DNA of 64,000 bases from Bradyrhizobium sp. 200 (GCF_023100945.1 NZ_CP064689.1:3764001-3828000), one strand, 5' to 3'. Shown: positions 45,719 to 55,021, counted from the stretch's first letter. Notes: generated by a model from the letters alone, not told the origin. Translations and numbers: made by a program.

Positions 45719-46579
45719 ATGGACACCCCTCAAGGCCACGATCAAAACGCCGACCAGATTGCCTACTGGAACGGTCCCGCCGGACAGCGCTGGGCGGAGC
45801 GGCAGACGGCGCAGGACATTGTGCTCAAGCCGGTCGCCGACCTTGTGATCGATCGGGCGAAGCTCAAGCCGGGCGAGCGCGTCGTCGATGTCGGCTGCGG
45901 CAGCGGTGCCACGGCGATTGCGTTTGCGCGAGAGGTCGCGCCGTCAGGCCATGTGCTCGGCGTCGACATATCCGGCCCGATGCTGGAGCGGGCGCGGCAG
46001 AGCGCGCCGAGGGATCTGCCGGTCGATTTCGTTCTTGCCGACGCCACTGTCTATCCGTTCGAGCCAGCCAGTTTCGACGTGCTGGCCTCGCGGTTCGGCG
46101 TGATGTTCTTTGCTGATCCCACGCTGTCGTTTGCCAACATGCGCAAGGCGCTGAAGCCGTCAGGCCGAGTGGCATTCGCCTGCTGGCGCGAGCCGCGCGA
46201 AAACCCGTTCTTCATGGCGCCGCTGCAGGCCGCCTATAAACATGTGCCGAAGCTGCCGCAGCAGGGGCCGGAAGATCCCGGGCCGTTTGCGTTTGCCTCG
46301 GAGGCGCGCGTGCGCCGGATTCTCGGCGAGGCCGGCTTCGCGGGCGTCGAGATGGAAGCGTGTCCGCTCTCGCTCGACGCCGCGATCGGCCGCGGCCTCG
46401 ACGGCGCGGTGCAGGGCGCGCTCGAAATCGGGCCGGTGAGCCGCGCGCTGGAAGGACAGCCGGAAGAACTCCGTGTCGCCGCCGCCAATTCGATTCGCGA
46501 GGCGCTGACGCCGTTTGCCAAGGGCGACGCGGTGCTGCTGCCGGCATCGGTCTGGATCGTGACGGCAAGGGCGTCGTGA
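45719..46579 (+). CDS. Class I SAM-dependent methyltransferase
   Basis: The 286-residue protein starts AYWNGPAGQRWAERQ, typical of the UbiE/MenG-like methyltransferase group. Motif I is VVDVGCGSGATAIAFA near residue 56-70, VLGVDISGPMLERAR gives the acidic loop, and ASRFGVMFFADP then FANMRKALKPSGRVAF form motifs II and III. The methyl acceptor is unknown. ATG 45719 follows the palindrome after tRNA-Val. It appears to be transcribed alone. Confidence 0.88.
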   Translation: MDTPQGHDQNADQIAYWNGPAGQRWAERQTAQDIVLKPVADLVIDRAKLKPGERVVDVGCGSGATAIAFAREVAPSGHVLGVDISGPMLERARQSAPRDLPVDFVLADATVYPFEPASFDVLASRFGVMFFADPTLSFANMRKALKPSGRVAFACWREPRENPFFMAPLQAAYKHVPKLPQQGPEDPGPFAFASEARVRRILGEAGFAGVEMEACPLSLDAAIGRGLDGAVQGALEIGPVSRALEGQPEELRVAAANSIREALTPFAKGDAVLLPASVWIVTARAS

Positions 46580-46601
46580 TTGTGACGGGCCCAACACGCG
46601 C

Positions 46602-46642
46602 CACCCCGTCATTGCGACCCGTTGGCTCGCAATGACGGGGTG
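46602..46642. repeat. GTCATTGC palindrome, perfect 16-bp arms
   Basis: CACCCCGTCATTGCGA and TCGCAATGACGGGGTG pair fully around a 9-base loop, 22 bases after the methyltransferase stop. The core GTCATTGCGA is shared with copies A and B elsewhere in the window. Confidence 0.85.
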
Positions 46643-46760
46643 AGAGTGGCTGATCTTCTCCAATTGAACGCCGTATGGCCATCGCCACGCCACCAAATCG
46701 CCCGACGACTCAACGACGCTTGTTGCACCGGGCTGGCGGCGATGCGCATGGGTGCAGCAA

Positions 46761-46961
46761 ATGATGCGCTTGTCCGATCTGCATCTGACTCCGGCCCGGA
46801 CCGGGCTGATTATCGTCGCAGCATTTCTGCTTGGCGCGATCATCGTTCGAGTCATCACGGTGTTCGAACACACCGAGATCCGCACGCACGCCACCCCCGA
46901 GGCCGTCGGCCAAGGCACGTTGGATGTAGGCGTAGCAGACCTGAGAGGGTCGCTGCCGTAA
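46761..46961 (+). CDS. Small single-pass membrane protein, unknown
   Basis: The 66-residue product MMRLSDLHLTPARTG is followed by a hydrophobic stretch (LIIVAAFLLGAIIVRVITVF) and a polar tail. The start could be ATG 46761, ATG 46764 or GTG 46752. A frame on the other strand overlaps it but is more hydrophilic and less protein-like. No family is recognised. Confidence 0.45.
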   Translation: MMRLSDLHLTPARTGLIIVAAFLLGAIIVRVITVFEHTEIRTHATPEAVGQGTLDVGVADLRGSLP

Positions 46962-47013
46962 GACAGCTTGTTGGACGGTAACGCGCGTCCGCCGGGCAAC
47001 GGACGCGAGGAAG

Positions 47014-47391
47014 CTATTTGATCGTCGCTTGCACTGTAATTACGGACGTGCCGGAGACCGTCGGCCCTTGGCCCGTTGCCTTGATGGCAAAGGTATCGTT
47101 CCCCTTGTATCTGGCCTTCGGCTTGTATTCGTAAGTCGTTAAGTTGAGCTTTTTCAACTTGCCGTGCGCCGGCTTTTTTAGAATCTCCGAGCTGCTCACC
47201 GTGCCGCGCATCGTGATCGGAAACTGGCAACTTTGCCCGGACGCGACGCTGATGTCGCCGGTCGAGTTCTCGCCCCAATCCGCCAGCTCCACCAATTTTG
47301 GACAGTCGGGAGCAGCCAGTGCTGGCGACACGGACGTTGAGCCGGTAGCTCCAACGATAAGCGCCAAAGCGACGACGATAGACAACCGCAT
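47014..47391 (-). CDS. Secreted Ig-like/cadherin-like small protein
   Basis: The 125-residue product has a clear signal peptide (MRLSIVVALALIVGATGSTS, cleavage near SPALA-AP at 27). The mature domain has one Cys pair and the strand pattern ILKKPAHGKLKKLNLTTYEY followed by KPKARYKGNDTFAIKATG, which resembles the bacterial Ig-like or cadherin-like repeat units found in surface proteins, here as a single unit. It probably stays in the periplasm; the function is unknown. ATG 47391 lies just after GGAGGTGTGCG, which also fixes the start. Confidence 0.7.
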   Translation of the reverse strand: MRLSIVVALALIVGATGSTSVSPALAAPDCPKLVELADWGENSTGDISVASGQSCQFPITMRGTVSSSEILKKPAHGKLKKLNLTTYEYKPKARYKGNDTFAIKATGQGPTVSGTSVITVQATIK

Positions 47392-47408
47392 CGCACACCT
47401 CCTCGTCC

Positions 47409-48665
47409 TTACGCCCGTTCTTCCCAGATCATCGCCAGATGCACGATGGTCTCCGCAGCCTTTTCCATGTCCTGGCGGCTGACCCATTCCAGCCGCGAGT
47501 GGAACGCGTGTTCGCCGGCGAAGATGTTGGGGCAGGGCAGGCCCATGAACGATAGCCGTGAACCGTCGGTGCCGCCGCGGATCGAGCTTCGCACCGGTGT
47601 CAGCCCTGCGCGCCTGATCGCCTCGATGGCGTAGTCGACGGTCTCGGGGTGGCGGTCGATCACCTGCTTCATGTTGCGGTATTGCGCCTTGACGTCCATC
47701 CGGTATGTCGAGCGCGGATAGTCCTTCATCACCTCTTTGACGATGCCTTCGAGCAGGGCTTCCTTTTCCCTCAGGCCCTCGTCGGTGAAATCGCGCACGA
47801 TGAAGCCGATGGTGGCTTTCTCCAGTGCGCCGGAAATGCCGATCGGATGCAGGAAACCTTCCTTGCCTTCGGTCGTTTCCGGCGAGCAGGTGTCCCTGGG
47901 CAGGCGGTCGACGATGGCGGCCGCGATCTTGATCGCGTGCTCCATCTTGCCCTTGGCAAAGCCCGGATGGGTCGAGACGCCTTCGATGGTGATGGTGGCG
48001 CCGTCGGCCGAAAAGGTTTCGTCCTCGATATTGCCCGCGGTCTCGCCGTCCATCGTATAGGCGAAGTCGGCGCCGAGTTTCTTCAGGTCGACCTTGTCGA
48101 CGCCGCGGCCGATCTCCTCGTCGGGCGTGAACAGGATCTTGATGGTGCCGTGCCTGATTTGCGGATTTTGAATCAAAAATCGCGCCGCATCCATGATCTC
48201 GGCGAGGCCGGCCTTGTTGTCGGCGCCCAGAAGCGTGGTGCCGTCGGTCGTGATGATGTCGTGGCCGATCTGGTCGGCAAGCGCGGGATGGTCGGCAGCG
48301 CGGATCACCTGCGTGGGATCACCCGGCAGCACGATGTCGCCGCCCTGATAATTCCCAGCGATTTGCGGCTTGACGTTGGCGCCGGTGCAATCCGGCGACG
48401 TGTCCATGTGCGAGCAGAAGCAGATCACCGGGACCTTTTTGTCGGTATTGGCCGGGATCGTCCCATAGACATAGCCGTGCTCGTCGAGATGGGCGTCTGT
48501 GAGTCCCATCGCCTGCAATTCGGACGCCAGCAGGCGGCCCAGATTCTTCTGCCTCTCGGTGGAAGGGCAGGTTGGAGAGGCCGGATCGGACTGGGTGTCG
48601 ATCACGACATAGCGCAGGAAGCGCTCGGTGACGTCGTGGGTGAAGGCGATGGGAGAGGCCAGCAT
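47409..48665 (-). CDS. pepT: Peptidase T (tripeptide aminopeptidase)
   Basis: The 418-residue M20 zinc peptidase removes the N-terminal residue of tripeptides in the cytosol. Metal and catalytic motifs are CFCSHMDTSPDCTG, LLGADNKAGLAEIMD, FTPDEEIGRGVDKV, the dimerisation-lid segment STHPGFAKGKMEHAIKIAA, and the late IRGGTDGSRLSFMGLP and NIFAGEHAFHSRLEWV. ATG 48665 starts MLASPIAFTHDVTERFLRYV as in family members; the frame is open 90 bases earlier, where it crosses the HU terminator. Confidence 0.95.
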   Translation of the reverse strand: MLASPIAFTHDVTERFLRYVVIDTQSDPASPTCPSTERQKNLGRLLASELQAMGLTDAHLDEHGYVYGTIPANTDKKVPVICFCSHMDTSPDCTGANVKPQIAGNYQGGDIVLPGDPTQVIRAADHPALADQIGHDIITTDGTTLLGADNKAGLAEIMDAARFLIQNPQIRHGTIKILFTPDEEIGRGVDKVDLKKLGADFAYTMDGETAGNIEDETFSADGATITIEGVSTHPGFAKGKMEHAIKIAAAIVDRLPRDTCSPETTEGKEGFLHPIGISGALEKATIGFIVRDFTDEGLREKEALLEGIVKEVMKDYPRSTYRMDVKAQYRNMKQVIDRHPETVDYAIEAIRRAGLTPVRSSIRGGTDGSRLSFMGLPCPNIFAGEHAFHSRLEWVSRQDMEKAAETIVHLAMIWEERA

Positions 48666-48711
48666 GACGATCCGCAAAAAGATGAGCACGGGAAGGGCTC
48701 TATAACAGAAA

Positions 48712-48744
48712 AGCGCCATTCCGGGGCCCCGCCGGAATGGCGCT
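48712..48744 (-). terminator. Rho-independent terminator after the HU gene
   Basis: AGCGCCATTCCGG and CCGGAATGGCGCT form a perfect 13-bp stem around a 7-base loop. On the minus strand TTTTCTG follows. It lies 27 bases after the HU stop and before the pepT start, separating the two genes. Confidence 0.9.
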
Positions 48745-48770
48745 GCTGCTGCCATCAGGAAAATCGATGG

Positions 48771-49070
48771 TCAGACGGCTTCCTTGAGTTCCTTGGCCGC
48801 GCGGAAGGCGACCTTCTTGCTGGCCTTGATCTGGATCGGCTCGCCGGTGGCGGGGTTGCGCCCGGTGCGGGCGGCGCGCTTGCGGACCTGGAGGATGCCG
48901 AGCCCGACGATACGGATCCGCTCGCCCTTCTTCAGGTGTTTTGCGATCTTGCCGACCATGTCGGTCAGGATCGCTTCGGCCGCCTTCTTCGACAGGTCAT
49001 GTTCCTCGGCCAGCGCTGCTGCCAGATGCTTGAGTGTGATGGTGGCTGGAGTCGCTGCTTTCTTCGCCAT
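48771..49070 (-). CDS. HU-family DNA-binding protein
   Basis: The 99-residue nucleoid protein begins with a short Lys/Ala/Thr-rich extension (MAKKAATPATITLKHLAAAL). It continues with the HU body: LSKKAAEAILTDMVGKIAKHL, the KKGERIRIVGLGILQVRKRA strand, and the DNA-binding arm RTGRNPATGEPIQIKASKKV with the Pro that intercalates in DNA. The arm sequence with ARTGRNP fits HU rather than IHF subunits. AGGAGGG lies before ATG 49070. It is followed by its own strong terminator. Confidence 0.92.
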   Translation of the reverse strand: MAKKAATPATITLKHLAAALAEEHDLSKKAAEAILTDMVGKIAKHLKKGERIRIVGLGILQVRKRAARTGRNPATGEPIQIKASKKVAFRAAKELKEAV

Positions 49071-49393
49071 ATCTGGCCCTCCTCGTCGGTTGAATGGCTT
49101 TGAGTGCGTTTGTGAACACCGGTCCGCGCCGGGAAAACGCCTCGCTTGGTGACTTGAAACCCGGGGTCCGGTGCAATCCGAACAGGGGAGGATTTCAAGA
49201 AACCCAGACGTAGCAGGCCTTAAACGATTCGGGGAATAGCTACCCACACCGTTTTGCCTGAAAACAGGGCGTTATTTGCATCGGAATCGCGGAAACGCCC
49301 GTCCGGCGCGGGGATTCGCAACGTCCTTGACTAAGCGGGGGCGGGCCTTTATGCCCTCGGTTCTGCGCGGATCAGAACATGATTACGGCATCC
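49071..49393. other. Intergenic region between HU gene and tRNA-Asp (323 bases)
   Basis: The region holds divergent promoters for the HU gene (left) and tRNA-Asp (right, boxes at 49327-49355). No gene or known RNA motif is recognised in it. Confidence 0.6.
49327..49355 (+). promoter_or_regulatory. Sigma-70-type promoter for tRNA-Asp
   Basis: TTGACT and TATGCC are separated by 17 bases, and the tRNA starts 39 bases after the -10 box. Confidence 0.5.
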
Positions 49394-49470
49394 GCGGGAG
49401 TAGCTCAGTTGGTTAGAGCGCCGCCCTGTCACGGCGGAGGCCGCGGGTTCGAGTCCCGTCTCTCGCGCCA
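49394..49470 (+). tRNA. tRNA-Asp(GTC)
   Basis: Acceptor GCGGGAG pairs with CTCTCGC (one G-T pair), the D-arm is GCTCAGTTGGTTAGAGC, the anticodon stem CCGCC/GGCGG carries the loop CTGTCAC with anticodon GTC, the T-arm is GCGGGTTCGAGTCCCGT, and CCA is encoded. Length is 77 bases. Confidence 0.98.
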
Positions 49471-49532
49471 CTATTTCAATGGCTTGATACCGATCTCTTC
49501 ACGACCTGCCGCAAACAAGACCCGCCGCAAAC

Positions 49533-49561
49533 AAAAAGGCCGCCCGAGGGCGGCCGTTTTT
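49533..49561. terminator. Bidirectional terminator between tRNA-Asp and small membrane protein gene
   Basis: AAAAAGGCCGCCC and GGGCGGCC plus TTTTT frame a tight GA-containing loop. It has A-rich and T-rich flanks on both sides, so it can end transcripts from both strands. Confidence 0.9.
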
Positions 49562-49583
49562 ATTCCAATAAAATCGATATCGT

Positions 49584-49778
49584 TTAGCGCACCGTCGAGG
49601 TGCTCGAGCTGGTGACGACCACCGGCTTGCCGGCCTTCACGACCTGCGCCGTCTGGCTGTAATCCGCACCGGTCCGGGCGGAGATGCCGAAGGCTGCAAC
49701 CGCGATGCCGGCCACGAGTGCGACGACCACGATCTTCAAATGGGTACTGCGATCCGCTGAATGAATGGAGTGGTTCAT
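49584..49778 (-). CDS. Small single-pass membrane protein, conserved hypothetical
   Basis: The 64-residue product MNHSIHSADRSTHLK is followed by a membrane segment (IVVVALVAGIAVAAFGISAR) and a polar tail that ends VVVTSSSTSTVR. The GGGAGGC site eight bases before ATG 49778 and the terminator after the stop support a real gene. Similar small proteins occur in Bradyrhizobium, but no function is known to me. A longer frame on this strand is only an extension through the MFS gene. Confidence 0.75.
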   Translation of the reverse strand: MNHSIHSADRSTHLKIVVVALVAGIAVAAFGISARTGADYSQTAQVVKAGKPVVVTSSSTSTVR

Positions 49779-50026
49779 ATTATGCCTCCCGGACGCCTTT
49801 GACGTCCTGTGTTCGCTAGGGATGTACGCCCCATCTGTTTCAGGATGGTTTCGCGGTTTCGGCAAAATGGTTTCATTCGGCTGGTTTTGGCCTGTTTTCC
49901 GCCAAGTATCCGTGACGTAGATCACATATAGGTCACCTGACCGACGGCGACGCGGGCGACGCGGACGCAGGTTGGGATCAAAACAATAGCAAAAACAAAA
50001 GGAAGCGCCGGCGGCGGGCGATCGGA

Positions 50027-51319
50027 TCAGCTCGCCCGCCGGATATCGGCGCGTATCGACCGTGCCGCCCAGATGAACAACAGCGCCCCGACCGTGGTCG
50101 TGACCGCGGCCGACAGCAGCGAATACCGCACAGCCTGGGCGCCAAAATCGTTCTTCAGCGCGTCGTTGAGCATGCCGACCGCCAGCGGGCCGACGCCCTG
50201 GCCGAATCCGGCGGCTGTGAGCAGCATGATGGCGGATGCCAGCGCCCGCATGCTCGGCTTGGCGACGGTTTGCGCAATCGCAAAGATCGGGCCGAGATGA
50301 AAGCCGACCAGGAACGAGGTGGCGGCCAGTGCGGCCACCATCGTGGTGAAGTCCGGTGTCAGCATGCACAGCGCAAACACCGGGCCGGCGAGGCCTGACG
50401 TCACCGCGGGCGCCCACAATTTCCAGCGATCGTCGCGGCGGCTGATCTGGGCCACCACGAACCCGCCGAGCAGCGTGCCGGCAATGCCGCACAGCCCCTT
50501 GAAGGTGCCGGCATAGGTGCCGATCTCGGCGCTGGAGAGATGGTGCACCCGCGCCAGGAACGGCGGAATCCAGGCCGAGGTCGCATAGTTGGTGTAGGTC
50601 GTCAGGCAAAAGCCTGCGAGCAGAATGACAAACGTCCGCTGCGAGGCGAGGAAGCCGAGCGTCGGCCCGATCGGCTCCGGCGTGAACGTCTCCGCCATCG
50701 CCCCGCGCTTCGGCTCGCGGATCGTCAGCCACAGCACCGCGGCGAGCGCGAGGCCGGGGAGGCCTGCGGCATAGAACGCCATCCGCCAGCCGTAGTACTG
50801 GTTGATATAGCCGCCGATGAAATAGCCGAGGAATACGCCGAGATAGGTGCCGATGGCGTAGACGCCGAGCGCGCGGGGACGTTCGTTCTTGCTGAAGAGA
50901 TCGGCAATGATCGACTGCGAGGCGGGCGTGCCGCCGGATTCGCCGATGCCGACGCCAATACGCGCCAGCGCCAGTGTCGCCACGCTCTGCGCCATGCCGC
51001 AGAAAACCGTCATGGCGCTCCAGAATGCCAGCGCAACGGCGACGATGTTGCGGCGGTTGAAGCGGTCGGCGAGGCGCGCGATCGGGATGCCGAGCAACGA
51101 ATAGAACAGCACGAAGCCGAAGCCCGCGAGCAGCCCCATCGTGGTGTCGCTGAGTGCAAACTCCTTTTTGATCGGCTCGATCAGGACGTTGAATATGGTG
51201 CGGTCGAGGAAGTTCAGCGCATAGATCACGGTCAACAGCGCCAGCACGTAATATCGCCGGATCGAGGGCCTTGCGGTGGCTTCGGTTTGCAAGGCTGCCT
51301 GTGGCGCGAGATCGACCAT
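50027..51319 (-). CDS. MFS transporter (Spinster-like group)
   Basis: The 430-residue inner-membrane protein has twelve hydrophobic segments. The MFS signature between segments 2 and 3 (GIPIARLADRFNRRNIVAV) and the motif NFLDRTIFNVLIEPIKKEF at the first segment, with GVGIGESGGTPASQSIIADL, match the Spinster-like group that moves organic acids, sugars or lipids. It lies 36 bases after the Rieske oxygenase gene on the same strand, so it probably imports that enzyme's substrate. The MarR-type regulator is divergent from the pair. Confidence 0.9.
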   Translation of the reverse strand: MVDLAPQAALQTEATARPSIRRYYVLALLTVIYALNFLDRTIFNVLIEPIKKEFALSDTTMGLLAGFGFVLFYSLLGIPIARLADRFNRRNIVAVALAFWSAMTVFCGMAQSVATLALARIGVGIGESGGTPASQSIIADLFSKNERPRALGVYAIGTYLGVFLGYFIGGYINQYYGWRMAFYAAGLPGLALAAVLWLTIREPKRGAMAETFTPEPIGPTLGFLASQRTFVILLAGFCLTTYTNYATSAWIPPFLARVHHLSSAEIGTYAGTFKGLCGIAGTLLGGFVVAQISRRDDRWKLWAPAVTSGLAGPVFALCMLTPDFTTMVAALAATSFLVGFHLGPIFAIAQTVAKPSMRALASAIMLLTAAGFGQGVGPLAVGMLNDALKNDFGAQAVRYSLLSAAVTTTVGALLFIWAARSIRADIRRAS

Positions 51320-51355
51320 GGTTTCCCCCTCGATTTTTTTGTTGAGCGTGCCGGT

Positions 51356-52546
51356 TCACGCCTCGCGAATGAAATTCCCCGCTTCGAATTCAACCGGCGG
51401 CGCGCTTGAATCAAAGGAGACGCCAATCGGATCGCGGCCTGCGGCCACGGCTTCGAGCTGATCGCCCAGCATCCGCCGGATCATCAGGATGCCGCGGTCG
51501 CTCTGGCCGAAATGCTCTTCCGAATGCAGCGTGACGGGACCCTGGCCGACCTGCGCCTCGTAATCGCCGGGGAATTGCTGGTGCTCCTGTTCGGTCATGT
51601 CCCACCAGAACTTGCCGTTGAATTTCGAGCGCATCCTGCCGATGTCGCCCGAATTCTTCACCCTGCCCGCGACATAGATGCGGAACGACGTATCGTCGAT
51701 CGGCAGCGTCCAGCCGATCGACTCGATGCGGGCGAACTGTGCGACGCGCGGATTGGGTACTACACGCAGCGTGGGGAGGGCGGCTTCCGTCACCCGGTAG
51801 AACACCTTGCCGTCGTCCTGATGCCGGATCGAGCGCACAATGACGCCGCGCGGTGACATCTCGAACTTCACCTCGGGCATCGAGGCCATCATGTTGGAGA
51901 ATTGCGGCCCCGAGAACGATCCGTGCAGCACCGGGACGTGATAGGGATCGACCACGTTTTCGAAATGCTGCAGCCAGTTGCAGGGAATGATGGCCGGTCC
52001 GCCGCCGCCGATCGAAGAATCATCGGCCTCGACGAACTCGCCATCGTCCATGTTTTCCAGGCATTCGTAGCGCGGCAGTACCGGCGTCTTCTCGGCCGGC
52101 CCGAGATAGGCGAAGATCAGGCCGTAGCGCTCCTGCAGGGGATACCAGGGCTGCCGCACCTTGTCCTTGAACAGGCCGCCCTCGGGCTCGCAGGGCTGTT
52201 CGAGGCAATGGCCCTCGGTGTCGAATTTCCAGCCGTGGTAGCAGCAGCGGATACCGTCTTCCTCGACCTTGCCGTAATAGAGCGTGGTGCCGCGATGGCA
52301 GCAGCGGGCGTGCAGGAGGCCGGCGCGATCGTGCTTGTCGCGAAACAGTACCAGATCCTCGCCGAGCACGCGCACTTTTCTGGGGATATCGGTGGCGTCG
52401 GAGACAAGGCCGACCGGGTGCCAGTAGCGCCGGAGCAATTCGCCCATCGGCGTGCCGCGGCTAACTGACGTTAGCTCGGCCCGGGTCGTGGACGGCTTCA
52501 TGGCGTAGCCGGTCCCGAGATCGCGATCCCGCTGCGTAATGTTCAT
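51356..52546 (-). CDS. Rieske aromatic ring-hydroxylating oxygenase, large subunit
   Basis: The 396-residue protein has the Rieske [2Fe-2S] domain (ARCCHRGTTLYYGKVEEDG, IRCCYHGWKFDTEGHC) and the mononuclear iron domain with NVVDPYHVPVLHGSFSG (Asp-His-His ligands). The EQEHQQFPGDYEAQVGQGPV and SEEHFGQSDRGILMIRRML segments near the end match the phthalate 4,5-dioxygenase and phenoxybenzoate-type group. It would hydroxylate or O-demethylate an aromatic acid using a reductase encoded elsewhere. A MarR regulator gene is divergent, with an operator palindrome between them. Confidence 0.9.
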   Translation of the reverse strand: MNITQRDRDLGTGYAMKPSTTRAELTSVSRGTPMGELLRRYWHPVGLVSDATDIPRKVRVLGEDLVLFRDKHDRAGLLHARCCHRGTTLYYGKVEEDGIRCCYHGWKFDTEGHCLEQPCEPEGGLFKDKVRQPWYPLQERYGLIFAYLGPAEKTPVLPRYECLENMDDGEFVEADDSSIGGGGPAIIPCNWLQHFENVVDPYHVPVLHGSFSGPQFSNMMASMPEVKFEMSPRGVIVRSIRHQDDGKVFYRVTEAALPTLRVVPNPRVAQFARIESIGWTLPIDDTSFRIYVAGRVKNSGDIGRMRSKFNGKFWWDMTEQEHQQFPGDYEAQVGQGPVTLHSEEHFGQSDRGILMIRRMLGDQLEAVAAGRDPIGVSFDSSAPPVEFEAGNFIREA

Positions 52547-52608
52547 GCCGTTTCCTCCCGCCGCGGCTTTGGCGCCGCGGTCGCTTGACTCTGGGAAGTG
52601 AAAACGAG

Positions 52609-52629
52609 ATCGATGACAATGTCAACGAT
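52609..52629. promoter_or_regulatory. Probable MarR operator between regulator and oxygenase genes
   Basis: The 21-base site reads ATCG-A-TGACA-A-TGTCA-A-CGAT, a palindrome with a single mismatched pair and a central A. On the oxygenase strand it contains TTGACA, the likely -35 box, so binding would block that promoter. TAGAAT at 52635-52640 may be the -10 box of the regulator gene. Confidence 0.7.
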
Positions 52630-52730
52630 TTTGATAGAATTATTCGATGACCCTATTCGAGGGGCTTATTCCGATAGCGCCTTGTTCCGATAACCTTGGC
52701 ACCGGCCCGCTTTGTTGGCAGAGGTTTGCA

Positions 52731-53246
52731 ATGAGCCAGAAATCCCGAAAGCAGACTGCGCCTCTATCAGCGGCAGCGAACGACGCGGAGCTCGCGCCGA
52801 TCACCGCGATGATGTCATCGCGGCTGATGGTGCTGGCCAATCTGCTCAAGCGCGGTGCGATCCTGCGTTACAAGCGGCTGGCGGGGCTGTCCTCGGTGGA
52901 ATTCGGCCTGGTGGCTTCGCTCGGGCGGCGGCCGCCGATGAGTGTTATCCGACTGGCGGAAGCGGTTGGCATGGACAAGGGGCAGATCAGCCGTGCGCTG
53001 GCGGAATTGGTCTCGCGCAAGCTGGTCGCCAAGGAGGTCAATCCGCAGGACAACCGCGAGACGCTGGTTTGCCTCACGAAGGCGGGACTGGCCGCGCATG
53101 ATGCAATTGTGGCAGGGGCGCAGGAGCGTAACCGGCACCTGCTGGAACAGCTCGGCAAGGACGAACTGGCGGTGCTGCTCGACCAGATCGATCGCCTGAC
53201 CGACACGGCCGCCCAGATGCTTGCGGATGAGAAGGATTTGAACTGA
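52731..53246 (+). CDS. MarR family transcriptional regulator
   Basis: The 171-residue dimeric winged-helix protein has [20 protein letters not shown], a recognition helix region [21 protein letters not shown] and the wing [21 protein letters not shown], all standard MarR features. The divergent position next to a Rieske oxygenase and an MFS transporter suggests it represses them until an aromatic acid ligand binds. ATG 52731 (MSQKSRKQT) follows AGAGG; the frame is open 84 bases upstream, but that part covers the promoter. Confidence 0.9.
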   Translation: MSQKSRKQTAPLSAAANDAELAPITAMMSSRLMVLANLLKRGAILRYKRLAGLSSVEFGLVASLGRRPPMSVIRLAEAVGMDKGQISRALAELVSRKLVAKEVNPQDNRETLVCLTKAGLAAHDAIVAGAQERNRHLLEQLGKDELAVLLDQIDRLTDTAAQMLADEKDLN

Positions 53247-53448
53247 AATTCGGCACCCTGCGGCCCTGCGCGCGTTGATAGGGAGAGGCAGGAACGCAAC
53301 ACTTTTGCGGGTTCTGCCGACGCGTCAAGGGCAGGCAGAGACGTCAAGATGGCTTGTCTTGCGCCCTCTGTTGCACTGCGCTAAGCCAAGAATAATTCCA
53401 ATCAACGAATCTGCGGCCCTTCGAAAACCGCAGGAAAAGGCACCGCCG

Positions 53449-53814
53449 ATGACCGGCATCCTGCAGAATTATCTTCCACTTGTGGTCTTTATCGGAGTGG
53501 CGAGCCTGATCGGTCTGGCACTCCTGATCGCCCCGTTCCTTGTCGCGTTCCAGCAGCCGGATCCGGAAAAGCTCTCCGCCTATGAATGCGGATTCAACGC
53601 ATTCGACGACGCCCGCATGAAGTTCGATGTCCGCTTCTATCTGGTGGCGATCCTCTTCATCATCTTCGACCTCGAAGTGGCGTTCCTGTTCCCGTGGGCG
53701 GTTGCGTTCGGCAAGCTCGGGGCCACCGGCTTCTGGTCCATGATGGTGTTCCTCGCCGTCCTCACGGTCGGCTTTGCTTATGAGTGGAAGAAAGGCGCGC
53801 TCGAATGGGATTGA
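53449..53814 (+). CDS. nuoA: NADH-quinone oxidoreductase subunit A
   Basis: The 121-residue membrane subunit has three hydrophobic segments and the conserved loop [20 protein letters not shown] plus [23 protein letters not shown] 53449 follows AGGAAAAGG. It is first in a run of nuo genes; the 200 bases before it contain no gene and should hold the operon promoter. Confidence 0.97.
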   Translation: MTGILQNYLPLVVFIGVASLIGLALLIAPFLVAFQQPDPEKLSAYECGFNAFDDARMKFDVRFYLVAILFIIFDLEVAFLFPWAVAFGKLGATGFWSMMVFLAVLTVGFAYEWKKGALEWD

Positions 53815-54398
53815 GCCCGACAGCAACTTCTGGCTCTTCGCCCGCGATTGCGCAGGCGCCGAAGGGCATTCTCGATCCCGCCACCGGCAAGCCGGTCGGC
53901 GCCAATGATCCGTTCTTCCTCGAGGTCAATCACGAACTGTCCGACAAGGGCTTCTTCGTTGCCGCCGCCGACGACCTGATCACCTGGGCGCGCACGGGAT
54001 CCCTGATGTGGATGACGTTCGGTCTCGCCTGCTGCGCGGTCGAGATGATGCAGGTGTCGATGCCGCGCTACGACGTCGAGCGCTTCGGCTTTGCGCCACG
54101 CGCCTCGCCGCGGCAGTCCGACGTCATGATCGTGGCGGGTACGCTGACCAACAAGATGGCGCCGGCGCTGCGCAAGGTCTACGACCAGATGCCCGAGCCG
54201 CGCTACGTGATCTCGATGGGATCGTGCGCCAATGGCGGCGGCTACTATCACTATTCCTACTCGGTCGTGCGCGGCTGCGACCGCATCGTGCCGATCGACA
54301 TCTACGTGCCCGGATGCCCGCCGACGGCGGAGGCGCTGCTCTACGGCGTGCTGCTGCTGCAGAAGAAGATCCGCCGCATCGGGACCATCGAACGCTAA
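53805..54398 (+). CDS. nuoB: NADH-quinone oxidoreductase subunit B
   Basis: The 197-residue subunit carries the N2 [4Fe-4S] cluster next to the quinone site. The ligands lie in [12 protein letters not shown] (tandem Cys), [13 protein letters not shown] and [16 protein letters not shown] 53805 overlaps the end of nuoA by ten bases; an earlier in-frame ATG at 53784 lacks support. The N-terminal 30 residues are a Pro/Ala-rich extension. Confidence 0.97.
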   Translation: MGLSPTATSGSSPAIAQAPKGILDPATGKPVGANDPFFLEVNHELSDKGFFVAAADDLITWARTGSLMWMTFGLACCAVEMMQVSMPRYDVERFGFAPRASPRQSDVMIVAGTLTNKMAPALRKVYDQMPEPRYVISMGSCANGGGYYHYSYSVVRGCDRIVPIDIYVPGCPPTAEALLYGVLLLQKKIRRIGTIER

Positions 54399-54409
54399 GG
54401 TTTTAGGCA

Positions 54410-55021
54410 ATGGACGACGGCAAGCTCGACGACCTTGGGCAGACGATTGTTAGCGCGCTTGACGGTGCGGCCAGCGCCCATGCGGTCGCGTTCAACCAGC
54501 TCACCGTCACGGTCGATGCAGGCAAGATCGTCGAGGTCATGACGTATTTGCGCGACGATCCGGCGATGCGCTTTGTCAACATTACGGATGTGACCGCGGT
54601 CGACTATCCCGGCCGCGAGAAGCGCTTCGACGTGGTCTATCATCTGATGTCGCCGACCCTGAACGAGCGCATCCGCGTCCGTGCCGAAGCTGACGAGACC
54701 ACGCAGGTGCCGTCGATCATCGACGTGTTTCCCGGCGCCGACTGGTTCGAGCGCGAGACCTACGATCTCTACGGCGTGATCTTCACCGGTCACCCCGATA
54801 TGCGCCGACTGCTGACCGATTACGGTTTTGACGGCCATCCGCTGCGCAAGGATTTCCCGCTCACCGGCTTTGTCGAGGTTCGCTACGACGACCAGGAGAA
54901 GCGGGTGCTCTACGAGCCGGTCCGGCTCAACCAGGAATTCCGCAAATTCGATTTCCTCTCGCCATGGGAAGGCGCGGACTATCCGCTGCCGGGCGACGAG
55001 AAGGCTGAGCCGAAGGCCTGA
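54410..55021 (+). CDS. nuoC: NADH-quinone oxidoreductase subunit C
   Basis: The 203-residue peripheral subunit has [40 protein letters not shown] and the signature [19 protein letters not shown] then [17 protein letters not shown]. NuoC and NuoD are separate genes here, not fused as in enterobacteria. The stop is followed by two bases before nuoD. Confidence 0.97.
   Translation: MDDGKLDDLGQTIVSALDGAASAHAVAFNQLTVTVDAGKIVEVMTYLRDDPAMRFVNITDVTAVDYPGREKRFDVVYHLMSPTLNERIRVRAEADETTQVPSIIDVFPGADWFERETYDLYGVIFTGHPDMRRLLTDYGFDGHPLRKDFPLTGFVEVRYDDQEKRVLYEPVRLNQEFRKFDFLSPWEGADYPLPGDEKAEPKA

Noticed and set aside
49584..51359. 591-codon open frame on the minus strand covering the MFS gene and the small gene at 49584
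   Set aside because: The MFS gene is clear in another frame, and only the last 64 codons, with their own ribosome site, look real.
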